Shown one piece after another: positions 1 to 5,765 of a stretch of DNA of 8,313 bases. The notes below the pieces were generated by a model. That model worked only from the letters and a program-made list of their open reading frames with translations, was not told where the DNA came from and did no database searches. The translations under genes were made by a program, and so were the position numbers. Within the stretch, counting starts at the first letter, position 1, and the number at the start of each line of letters is the position of its first letter. This stretch comes from Ruminococcaceae bacterium UBA3451 (GTDB lineage Bacteria > Bacillota > Clostridia > Oscillospirales > Acutalibacteraceae), in contig DFRY01000078.1 of assembly GCA_002378845.1 (NCBI GenBank), forward strand, positions 5,395-13,707, given 5' to 3'.

Positions 1-20
1 CGGCCGCGCGTAAAACTGAT

Positions 21-791
21 TTAATGAAGCATGTCCCACGTAACTTTTGAAAAAAGCAGTACCAATACAAACAGCATGACCGGGCGAATGAACTTCGCAC
101 CCTTTTTAATCGCCAAACCGGAACCGATCCAATGCCCGGCAATGGAACAAACCGCTGCCGGCCCCGCGACAGCATAATCGATTTTTCCCGCGGCAATAAA
201 CGTGATTACCGCCGCGAGGTTGGAACTCAGGTTTACAACCTTCGTATTGCCGCAGGCGGTTTTAAAATCAAAGCCAAGCAGGGTTGTGTAAGCAATAATC
301 AGGAACGTTCCGGTTCCCGGCCCGAAAAATCCGTCGTATAAACCCAGTACCACACCAATCAGCGCGGAAAGAATTACTGCGCGCCGTGCGGAAATGGCGC
401 CGAATGTGCAAACATCCGGCGCTTCTTTCTTTTTTCCGAGCAAAATCAGTACTGCAGCCAAAGGAAGCAGTACCAGCATACTTACGCGAAGAACGTGGTC
501 GTCCAGCACCAGCGCCAGCCGCGCGCCGCCAAAGCTGCCCGTCAGCGCGAACGCCGCGGAAATTGCCGCTACCTTGGGACTGATGCTTCCATTCTTTAAA
601 AAACGTCCGGTGGAAAAAGCCGTTCCAATGCAGGAGGAAAATTTATTGGAGCCGGTCGCAAGGTGCGCCGGCATTCCGGTCAAATAATAAGCCGGCAGCG
701 AAATCAGCCCGCCGCCGCCCGCCACCGCGTCCACAAAGCTTGCAAGGAACACCAGTGGGCACGCAATTAAAATCTGCTGCAGTACGGTCAT
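21..791 (-). CDS. TauE/SafE-family sulfite exporter-like membrane permease
   Basis: A 256-residue integral membrane protein of the TauE/SafE (DUF81, PF01925) family, whose members move small, often sulfur-containing anions such as sulfite, sulfoacetate or related organic acids across the cytoplasmic membrane. The substrate cannot be read from this sequence. The family's internal duplication is visible: the first half carries DAVAGGGGLISLP (about residues 21-33) followed by GSNKFSS (47-53), and the second half carries YDGFFGPGTG (152-161) followed by GNTKVVN (181-187). About eight hydrophobic stretches span the length, which is normal for the family. I chose the ATG at 791 over the in-frame ATG at 809 because AGGGG lies 7 bases upstream of it, whereas the 809 ATG has no ribosome site. 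It is preceded by its own sigma-A promoter and is transcribed away from tlp. No sulfur-metabolism gene lies nearby in the window to narrow the substrate. Confidence 0.88.
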   Translation of the reverse strand: MTVLQQILIACPLVFLASFVDAVAGGGGLISLPAYYLTGMPAHLATGSNKFSSCIGTAFSTGRFLKNGSISPKVAAISAAFALTGSFGGARLALVLDDHVLRVSMLVLLPLAAVLILLGKKKEAPDVCTFGAISARRAVILSALIGVVLGLYDGFFGPGTGTFLIIAYTTLLGFDFKTACGNTKVVNLSSNLAAVITFIAAGKIDYAVAGPAAVCSIAGHWIGSGLAIKKGAKFIRPVMLFVLVLLFSKVTWDMLH

Positions 792-816
792 TTCCAATCC
801 CCTGTTCATACAAAAC

Positions 817-844
817 GCCGCTGTGCATAAAGTTGCACGCCGGC
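817..844 (-). promoter_or_regulatory. Inverted repeat in the leader of the TauE/SafE-family gene
   Basis: On the minus strand GCCG-GC-GTGCA, a 6-base loop (ACTTTA) and TGCAC-AG-CGGC form a stem of 5 plus 4 base pairs with a small internal mismatch. It lies between the predicted transcription start and the ribosome site. No U-tract follows it, so it is not a terminator. It could be an operator just downstream of the promoter or an RNA leader stem. Confidence 0.4.
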
Positions 845-868
845 GTATTTTTACTCAAAACTTGTTTC

Positions 869-897
869 ATTATAGCCCAGCTCACCCGGAATTTCAA
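869..897 (-). promoter_or_regulatory. Sigma-A promoter of the TauE/SafE-family gene
   Basis: On the minus strand TTGAAA (897-892) and a perfect TATAAT (874-869) are separated by exactly 17 bases. This is close to the vegetative consensus and predicts transcription starting near 862, giving a leader of about 70 bases before the ATG at 791. Confidence 0.8.
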
Positions 898-1017
898 GGG
901 ACACGGCTTAATTCCGTATCAATGGTATGCGCTTCATTTCACCAGTAATTTTGCGCTCATAAATTTCAGGATTTAACAAATTATAAAACTGAAGTTTAAC
1001 GGAAAGGAGTTGTAACG

Positions 1018-1245
1018 ATGAAAAGCAAACCGGATGACCGTTCGGACAACGTGGAGCGGATTCAGGGGAATATTAATCATACTGTGGACAATATGCGCCG
1101 CGCGGACGATATGATTGAGGAAACCTCCGACGACAAAATGAGAAAGAACCTGATTGCGAAAAACGATAGAAGAGAAGACGCGCTGAAAGGCATGCGCGAA
1201 GAAATCCGCGACGAAGCCAACACCCGAGAAAAAGGCTGGAAATAA
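1018..1245 (+). CDS. tlp: Small acid-soluble spore protein, Tlp family
   Basis: A 75-residue, highly charged, cysteine-free protein that matches the Tlp (thioredoxin-like protein) family of minor small acid-soluble spore proteins. These accumulate in the forespore and sit in the spore core. The family signature KPDDRSDNVE is present at residues 4-13, and the C-terminal half has the typical alternating Lys/Arg/Glu/Asp pattern ending in an EIRDEA segment (about 61-66). The length fits the family. The start is well supported by AAGGAG (1004-1009) 8 bases before the ATG. Despite the name, there is no thioredoxin active site. Expression would be expected from the forespore factor sigma-G, but I could not find a well-spaced sigma-G promoter upstream. 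It is a single-gene unit ending in the hairpin at 1261-1289. Confidence 0.93.
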   Translation: MKSKPDDRSDNVERIQGNINHTVDNMRRADDMIEETSDDKMRKNLIAKNDRREDALKGMREEIRDEANTREKGWK

Positions 1246-1260
1246 CGGAATAATAAGTTT

Positions 1261-1289
1261 GAGCGCCCGGTTTCGGTAACCGGGCGCTC
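1261..1289. terminator. Shared terminator between convergent tlp and GH3 gene
   Basis: GAGCGCCCGGTT and AACCGGGCGCTC form a perfect 12-base-pair stem with a 5-base loop. It sits 15 bases after the tlp stop and about 50 bases after the GH3 stop. The plus-strand side continues ATTTCTATC and the minus-strand side AAACTTATTATT, so both tails are only moderately U-rich. The position between two convergent genes suggests it serves both. Confidence 0.8.
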
Positions 1290-1341
1290 ATTTCTATCTC
1301 AACAAAATGGCAGCAATTTTTCCGCCGAATTGGTGAATTTT

Positions 1342-3183
1342 TCAATCGGTTAAGCCATATCCGATGGGGAACAGCGTGTCGCCCGTGTCAATTCCCGCAA
1401 CCGTTTTGTACCACGGCATGGGCAGCTTGCCTTGGAACGGGCTTTTGTTAAGCAGTACATTGGCAATCCCATCGCCTTCGCTGCCCGGTAAAAAGCACAT
1501 GACCACGCTGTCCCAATCCTTCATCTCATTGGTGATCAGCACTTCACGCCCCGCAACAATCAGCGTCAGCGTCGGCTTTTTTAGCTTTTTTGCGAGCGCA
1601 ATCGCGTCTTCATTCCCGGGTAACCCCAAACTTCCGGTCAGGCTTAAATCCTTGGTATCGCCTTCCCACTCGGCATAAGGTTTTTCCCCCACGCAAAGCA
1701 GAGTAATATCTGCCTGCGCGGCCTGCTTTTCATCGGTAATAAGCTTCAGGTCATATTCCTTCGCAAGTGCTTTCAGGCCATCCAAAATGGTGCTGCCCTG
1801 GGTGATGTGCTGCCCGCCGTTGTCCAGCCGGCCGGCCCATTCTATCGTCCATCCGCCGCACTGCGCACCCACATCGTCCGCTGCCGGGCCTGTTACGAAA
1901 ATCGTTTCGCCCTTGTGCAGGGGCAGCAGATTGTTTTGATTTTTCAGCAGGACAAGGCTTTTTTCCACCAACTGCCGTGCAAGGTCACGGTACCCGGCCG
2001 TACCCACTTCCGATACCTCATGCTTCAGCTTTTCCTGCATGGGGTCGTCGAACAGACCCATCTCGTATTTCACCGTAAGAATTCGGCGAACGGCGTCGTC
2101 CACGCGCTCCTGCGAAATTTTCCCCTGATTCACGGCGGTAACAATGTCTTTTGCACATTCGGAATAATTTGTCGGCTGCATCAGCATATCGACCCCGGAA
2201 TTGACGGCCAGAATCACCTGATCCTGCAGCGTTGCGCCCGGAATGTGCTGAATGGACTCCCAGTCGCTCACAATAAAGCCGTCAAAGCCCAGCTCTCCTT
2301 TCAGCTTGTCGGTCAGCAGCGCTTTGTTTGCGTGCATTTTCAGTCCGTTTACGCTGCTGTGGCTGACCATAATCGTTTTTACGCCTGCTTTGATGAGGGC
2401 TTTATATGGTTTCAGCAGCTCTTCCAGCTGGGCGTCCGTCAGTTTTGCGTCCCCACGGTCAATCAGCTTATCGTCTTCACCCGTTCCGAATTGCACGCTC
2501 CCGTCCCCAATGAAATGCTTTGCCGTCGGCATAATTCCGTGGTCAAGCAGCCCTTTGGCAAAGGCGGTTCCCATAGAAGTCACCAAATCTGCATTAGAGG
2601 AGTAACATTCATACGTGCGGCCCCAACGCGGGTCACGGTCAACGGCGACAACGGGAGCGAAGTCCCACAGAATACCGGTCAGCTTCATTTCCTCGGCTAC
2701 CGCGGCACCCATTTTATAGGTAAGCGGTTCATCGTTTGCCGCGCCAATTCCAATATTATGCGGAAAAACGACCGCGTTCATCACGGAACTATGCCCATGC
2801 AGCGCGTCTAATCCGTAAACAAACGGAATCGGCAGCGCCGCATTCATTGCCGCGGTCTGGTACCCCATAACAAGCGATTTCCAGGTTGCCGTGTCGTTTT
2901 TATTGGTATTTCCGTTGCTCAACACCGAACCGTAGCTGTTGTTTTTCATTTGATCGGGGCTCATGCTGTATGCCGCGCCTTGCACCATTTGCGCCGCTTT
3001 TTGCTGCAGTGTCATTTTTGCCATAAGCTCCGCTACTTTTTCCGCAGTGGTTTTTTCAGAATTTTTCACTTCAGCCTGAACGGCCTGCACCGCGGCGGAA
3101 CTCACCTGCGGAGCAGGGGTCTGGCCGCACCCGGCGGGCAGTAAAAGACCAAGCGATAGAATCAGACTAATACCCCGTTTCAT
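1342..3183 (-). CDS. GH3 exo-beta-glucanase / beta-glucosidase lipoprotein
   Basis: A 613-residue secreted family 3 glycoside hydrolase that removes glucose from non-reducing ends of beta-glucans or cellodextrins. It resembles the ExoP / barley ExoI type (exo-1,3/1,4-beta-glucanase) rather than NagZ. The N-terminus is a lipoprotein signal with lipobox LPAGC, giving a lipidated Cys19, so it should be anchored outside the membrane. The TIM-barrel part shows YGLDALHGH (D126, substrate-binding), DPRWGR (184-189), KHFIGDG (222-228) and GFIVSDW with predicted nucleophile D307. The second domain has CGGWTIEW (442-449) and GEKPYAEWEGD, whose E505 aligns with the barley acid/base Glu. The C-terminus ends in the usual LFPIGYGL with no fibronectin-III domain. 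The ATG at 3183 has GGAGG 5 bases upstream; the in-frame TTG at 3195 overlaps that site and is rejected. Exact linkage preference is inference. Confidence 0.93.
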   Translation of the reverse strand: MKRGISLILSLGLLLPAGCGQTPAPQVSSAAVQAVQAEVKNSEKTTAEKVAELMAKMTLQQKAAQMVQGAAYSMSPDQMKNNSYGSVLSNGNTNKNDTATWKSLVMGYQTAAMNAALPIPFVYGLDALHGHSSVMNAVVFPHNIGIGAANDEPLTYKMGAAVAEEMKLTGILWDFAPVVAVDRDPRWGRTYECYSSNADLVTSMGTAFAKGLLDHGIMPTAKHFIGDGSVQFGTGEDDKLIDRGDAKLTDAQLEELLKPYKALIKAGVKTIMVSHSSVNGLKMHANKALLTDKLKGELGFDGFIVSDWESIQHIPGATLQDQVILAVNSGVDMLMQPTNYSECAKDIVTAVNQGKISQERVDDAVRRILTVKYEMGLFDDPMQEKLKHEVSEVGTAGYRDLARQLVEKSLVLLKNQNNLLPLHKGETIFVTGPAADDVGAQCGGWTIEWAGRLDNGGQHITQGSTILDGLKALAKEYDLKLITDEKQAAQADITLLCVGEKPYAEWEGDTKDLSLTGSLGLPGNEDAIALAKKLKKPTLTLIVAGREVLITNEMKDWDSVVMCFLPGSEGDGIANVLLNKSPFQGKLPMPWYKTVAGIDTGDTLFPIGYGLTD

Positions 3184-3281
3184 AAAAACCTCCAAACCGC
3201 AAAATCCGCATGCGTTTCTCTTTAAGCCTGCTTGTTTGCCGTATCAATGCATTTTATTTACATTAAATTTCCATTTTACCC

Positions 3282-3310
3282 ATATTATTCTTCTCGGGCA
3301 TCAATGTCAA
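3282..3310 (-). promoter_or_regulatory. Sigma-A promoter of the GH3 lipoprotein gene
   Basis: On the minus strand a perfect TTGACA (3310-3305) and TAATAT (3287-3282) are separated by 17 bases. Transcription would start near 3275, leaving a leader of about 90 bases before the ATG at 3183. This shows that the gene has its own promoter and does not depend on the upstream membrane-protein gene, which is terminated at 3466-3493. Confidence 0.7.
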
Positions 3311-3317
3311 TTGACAT
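3304..3317. promoter_or_regulatory. Perfect 14-base palindrome over the -35 box (candidate operator)
   Basis: ATGTCAATTGACAT is an exact inverted repeat and contains the entire -35 hexamer of the GH3 promoter. A dimeric repressor bound here would block RNA polymerase. It does not fit the CcpA cre consensus. No regulator gene is in the window. Confidence 0.45.
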
Positions 3318-3455
3318 GACGTTCAAGTTTTCATCTGCATTTTTGACAAAATCGCTTGGCAATATTTTTATTTTTGGAATAAATTTTAAATTTCAACACT
3401 CCTATTTGGGTGAATTTTCCTTATTTTTATCACATCCATTTTACAGTCTATCTTT

Positions 3456-3493
3456 TAAAAAAAGAGGCCGTAGCGGCAATTTGCCGTACGGCC
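3456..3493 (-). terminator. Intrinsic terminator of the small membrane-protein gene
   Basis: On the minus strand GGCCGTACGGCA pairs with TGCCG-C-TACGGCC (12 base pairs with one bulged base, loop of 3 bases, 3493-3466) and is followed by TCTTTTTTT. It begins about 30 bases after the stop codon at 3525. Confidence 0.88.
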
Positions 3494-3524
3494 CCGTTGG
3501 AAATACATGTTCTACTTCGAAATT

Positions 3525-3917
3525 TTACATAACTCTGCTGGGGAAAATAGCGTCCAGTATTCCGATTGCCAGTGCGCCCAACAGCGCGCCGATTAGGGTC
3601 ACAGCCATGTTTGGAACAAGAAACTGTGCAACATAAAGAATGACTGCTGCCAGAAGGAACCCTTTTATACCCTTTCCAAAAGGCGATGCATCCACCTTCA
3701 TCACTGCTTCCGCAAGGTAATCGAGCACACTGATAACGATCGCGGCCAAAATAAATGACCAAAGTCCGTTAATTGAGAAACCGGGGGTAAAGAAAGATAC
3801 GATAGCAAGAATTACTACCATCGCAACCATTCTTCCTAACCACCGAAAGAACGTCGTCATACCGGAATGATCTTCTTCAACAAAGTCCGTGCGTGCAACA
3901 TGTCCCTGATGCGTCAT
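3525..3917 (-). CDS. Small four-helix membrane protein, YvlD / phage-holin-4_2-like
   Basis: A 130-residue membrane protein with a hydrophilic 20-residue N-terminus and four predicted membrane segments (about residues 28-43, 50-68, 84-101 and 104-125). The arrangement resembles the YvlD / Phage_holin_4_2 family (PF04020), chromosomal proteins named after a weak likeness to phage holins; their function is not established. The two halves look like an internal repeat: residues 50-70 and 104-125 share a pattern of small and hydrophobic residues ending in V/I-LD (SVLDYL and GILDAIF). There is no lysin or other phage gene nearby, so a lysis role is unlikely. The start at 3917 is supported by GGGAGG (3932-3927) 9 bases upstream; the internal Met20 has no ribosome site. 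It is divergent from splB and has its own terminator. Family assignment is from memory of the pattern. Confidence 0.72.
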   Translation of the reverse strand: MTHQGHVARTDFVEEDHSGMTTFFRWLGRMVAMVVILAIVSFFTPGFSINGLWSFILAAIVISVLDYLAEAVMKVDASPFGKGIKGFLLAAVILYVAQFLVPNMAVTLIGALLGALAIGILDAIFPSRVM

Positions 3918-3976
3918 GAATCATTTCCTCCCATCAATTGAATTGAAAACCATAATGGTATACTATGGCCCTACTT

Positions 3977-4005
3977 TATCCTGCACCGGGAAGGGCGATT
4001 TATTC
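3977..4005 (-). promoter_or_regulatory. Candidate sigma-G-like promoter of the small membrane-protein gene
   Basis: On the minus strand GAATA (4005-4001) and CAGGATA (3983-3977) are 17 bases apart. The sigma-G forespore consensus is approximately GMATR, 17-18 bases, CATNNTA, so there is one mismatch (G for T at the third position of the -10). It would start transcription near 3970. No better sigma-A promoter is seen here. Confidence 0.3.
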
Positions 4006-4136
4006 CGAAACCGGGCTTTTCACCGGCTGTTTCCTGTGAATTCCGGCTTAAATACACTAAATTCTTCATGTGTTTTTCACAGTTTAAATTGCAAATTCAG
4101 ACCGATACTAAACTGAGCTGAATCCAATTAATACAA

Positions 4137-4142
4137 AGAAGG
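4137..4142 (+). promoter_or_regulatory. Ribosome binding site deciding the splB start
   Basis: AGAAGG lies 8 bases before an in-frame CTG (4151) and 2 bases before an in-frame ATT (4145). It is the only Shine-Dalgarno-like sequence upstream of the conserved N-terminus, and there is no in-frame ATG, GTG or TTG between the stop at 4109 and 4199. Confidence 0.55.
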
Positions 4143-4150
4143 CGATTTTT

Positions 4151-5146
4151 CTGAAACCAAAAAAAGTTTATTATGAAATTCCCGCTCTGGACTACGATTT
4201 GGGAAAAATGCTTTATGAAAAATATAAGGATGTTCCGTGGATTCCCATTGATAACCACAACAACATTGAGCAGCTGCGGAACAATGAAAATTCTCAGTTT
4301 GCCGAAATGAAACAATATTTAATCGTAGGAGTACGGAAAACACATAAATTTGTTCCCAACCATAAGTCTTCCGACTTTCTGGTTCCCTATACGTCGTCGG
4401 GGTGCAGCGCAATGTGCCTTTACTGCTATTTGGTGTGCAACTATAACAAATGCTCGTATTTACGGCTGTTTGTGAACCGGGAACAAATGCTGGACAAAAT
4501 CATCCGTACCGCCAATAAATCCGACCGGGAGCTGACTTTCGAAATCGGCAGCAACAGCGATTTAATTCTGGAAAATACCGTTACGTCCAATTTGGAATGG
4601 ACGATTGAAAAATTTGCGAAAAATGAAAAGGGATTTCTTACATTCCCAACCAAATTTGACATGGTTGACCCGCTTTTGCACCTGGAGCACCGGGGAAGAA
4701 GCACTCTGCGCATGAGCGTGAACCCGCAGGAAATTATAACACGAATTGAATTTGGCACGTCGCCGCTGCGCAGCCGCATTGCAGCCATTAACAAAATGTG
4801 CGCAGCCGGGTACAAAACAGGGCTGCTCATTGCGCCGGTTATTTTAACACAAAACTGGAAAGCGCTGTATTCGGAACTGCTCACCATTCTTTCAGACGAG
4901 CTGTCGGAAAAAATGAAACGGGAAATGTTCGTGGAAATAATTTTCATGACTTACAGCTACGTGCACCGCGCCATTAACAGCGAAGCGTTCCCCAACGCAA
5001 TCGACCTGTACGACCCCGCCCTTATGACCGGCAGAGGAATGGGAAAATACTGCTATAAACCCGCTGTGCGCGCCAAAGCGGAACAGTTTTTGCGGGACGA
5101 ATTCGCAAAGCATTTTGATCCTTCCAAAATTTTATATATTGTATAA
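4151..5146 (+). CDS. splB: Spore photoproduct lyase (radical SAM), clostridial type
   Basis: The radical S-adenosylmethionine enzyme that directly reverses 5-thyminyl-5,6-dihydrothymine, the main UV lesion of spore DNA, during germination. With the CTG start it has 331 residues, near the usual 340. The iron-sulfur motif CX3CX2C is C85-SAM-C89-LY-C92, with the flanking tyrosines (Y91, Y93) conserved. Other family blocks are LIVGVRKTHKF (57-67), TKFDMVDPLL (167-176), FGTSPLRSRI (201-210) and IAPVIL (227-232). By my alignment to Bacillus subtilis SplB (FEASCTSD) the hydrogen-donor Cys141 position is Ser134 in FEIGSNSD, and two extra cysteines, C96 and C101, follow the cluster. The TTG at 4199 would delete the conserved VYYEIPALDYDLGK segment, so I place the start upstream although the codon there is CTG or ATT. 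It is monocistronic, ending against a convergent gene. Forespore expression is expected but no clear promoter is visible. Confidence 0.92.
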   Translation: MKPKKVYYEIPALDYDLGKMLYEKYKDVPWIPIDNHNNIEQLRNNENSQFAEMKQYLIVGVRKTHKFVPNHKSSDFLVPYTSSGCSAMCLYCYLVCNYNKCSYLRLFVNREQMLDKIIRTANKSDRELTFEIGSNSDLILENTVTSNLEWTIEKFAKNEKGFLTFPTKFDMVDPLLHLEHRGRSTLRMSVNPQEIITRIEFGTSPLRSRIAAINKMCAAGYKTGLLIAPVILTQNWKALYSELLTILSDELSEKMKREMFVEIIFMTYSYVHRAINSEAFPNAIDLYDPALMTGRGMGKYCYKPAVRAKAEQFLRDEFAKHFDPSKILYIV

Positions 5147-5150
5147 GAAA

Positions 5151-5187
5151 CGGCGCGGCGTGCAGTGTAAGCTGCATCACCGCGCCG
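5151..5187. terminator. Hairpin between convergent splB and DUF3892-like gene
   Basis: CGGCGCGG and CCGCGCCG (8 base pairs) enclose TGCAG and CTGCA (5 base pairs) with a small asymmetric internal loop and a 6-base tip. It begins 4 bases after the splB stop and 7 bases after the opposing stop. On the minus strand it is followed by TTTCTTATA, on the plus strand by no U-tract, so it is a better terminator for the minus-strand gene but may serve both. Confidence 0.6.
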
Positions 5188-5194
5188 CGGATGC

Positions 5195-5494
5195 CTATTC
5201 CTTTGAAACAGACGGCAGACTGCCGAGGTTGTTGTTTTCCGAATCGTCCGGCAGGGCACGCAGATACTCCGTCCCTTTTTTCACCGCCACGGCGACTCCT
5301 TTAATTTTATTGTCCTTCGCCATCTGAACGCCTTGTTCCTTCGTTATATTTTCGCCGTCCGACAGCTGGTATCCGGTAATTTTTCCGGAGTCCTTAATCA
5401 ACCCGGTAATCGAAAGCGCGTCCGCGCCAGGATGTGGCGTCACTTCGTTAATCGACTTCGGAAGCGCCGTGCTCCCGTTTTCTTCCTTAATCAT
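5195..5494 (-). CDS. DUF3892-like small protein of unknown function
   Basis: A 99-residue soluble protein without signal peptide or membrane segment. From about residue 28 it follows the pattern I associate with DUF3892: a beta-rich start with the G-x-I-x-x-Y/V-x-L-x-D/N-G element (GKITGYQLSDG, 37-47), then a helix leading into AKDNKIKGVAVAVKKG (59-74), then the YLRALPD-x5-NL-x-x-LP ending (77-94). The function of the family is not known to me. The start is clear: AAGGAGG lies 6 bases before the ATG. It is convergent with splB with 48 bases between stop codons and is a single-gene unit, since a terminator (5616-5632) lies upstream of it. No confident promoter was found in 5500-5610. Confidence 0.75.
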   Translation of the reverse strand: MIKEENGSTALPKSINEVTPHPGADALSITGLIKDSGKITGYQLSDGENITKEQGVQMAKDNKIKGVAVAVKKGTEYLRALPDDSENNNLGSLPSVSKE

Positions 5495-5615
5495 CCTATT
5501 CCTCCTTACTACTTTCTACGCCTCTATTTTTAGCAAAAGGCCGCGGCTTATTCTCTTTTGGGTCTGAAAGTATCTGGAAGCGGATCCATGGAAGAATCTT
5601 ACAGGATCAAAAAAA

Positions 5616-5632
5616 GCGGGGAAAATCCCCGC
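5616..5632. terminator. Intrinsic terminator downstream of the serine hydrolase gene
   Basis: GCGGGGA and TCCCCGC form a 7-base-pair stem with a 3-base loop. On the minus strand it is followed by TTTTTTTGATCC and on the plus strand by CTTTTTATTTTTA, so it can act in both directions. In the minus direction it ends the transcript of the serine hydrolase gene, about 134 bases after its stop codon. Confidence 0.88.
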
Positions 5633-5765
5633 CTTTTTATTTTTAAATTCAGAAAAGCGTCATAATATAAACCATTTTTTTCGAATTGCGGTGAGTCACA
5701 GTTTGTACACGCCGGAACCCTGTCTTTTCGCAAACCCGAACCGCACGTTGATCGTTCCCTCCTGT

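Larger units (their letters stand above)
3184..3524. other. AT-rich 341-base intergenic region
   Basis: No convincing coding sequence on either strand. It holds, from right to left in the direction of transcription, the terminator of the small membrane-protein gene (3456-3493), a region with isolated TTGACA-like hexamers, the palindrome and promoter of the GH3 gene (3282-3317), and a leader of roughly 90 bases for that gene. The centre (3320-3460) is notably T-rich on the plus strand and shows no further structure I can support. Confidence 0.6.
3918..4150. other. Divergent intergenic region upstream of the membrane protein and splB
   Basis: 233 bases between the two divergent starts. It holds the ribosome site of the minus-strand gene, its candidate sigma-G promoter, and on the plus strand AATACACTA at 4051-4059, one base away from the sigma-K/sigma-E -10 pattern but without a matching -35. 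No open frame with a ribosome site is present. No splA-like gene (the regulator that precedes splB in Bacillus) is here. Confidence 0.5.

Noticed and set aside
1807..2811. 334-codon open frame on the plus strand inside the GH3 gene
   Set aside because: It is the antisense shadow of a gene with intact GH3 catalytic motifs, has no ribosome site and encodes a His/Gln-rich sequence with no family resemblance.
3343..3371. Plus-strand TTGACA at 3343 as a promoter
   Set aside because: The -10 position reads TTTTAT and no plus-strand gene follows for about 800 bases.
3525..3917. Prophage or lysis cassette suggested by the holin-like gene
   Set aside because: No endolysin, structural, integrase or attachment-site sequence is visible nearby; the family is common on bacterial chromosomes outside phages.
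3961..3967. CATAGTA on the minus strand as a sigma-G -10 box for the small membrane-protein gene
   Set aside because: It matches CATNNTA, but no -35 element lies 17-18 bases upstream; the pair GAATA/CAGGATA is better spaced.
4051..4059. AATACACTA as a sigma-K or sigma-E -10 box for splB
   Set aside because: One mismatch in the -10, but nothing resembling the matching -35 at the required distance, and splB is expected to be a forespore gene.
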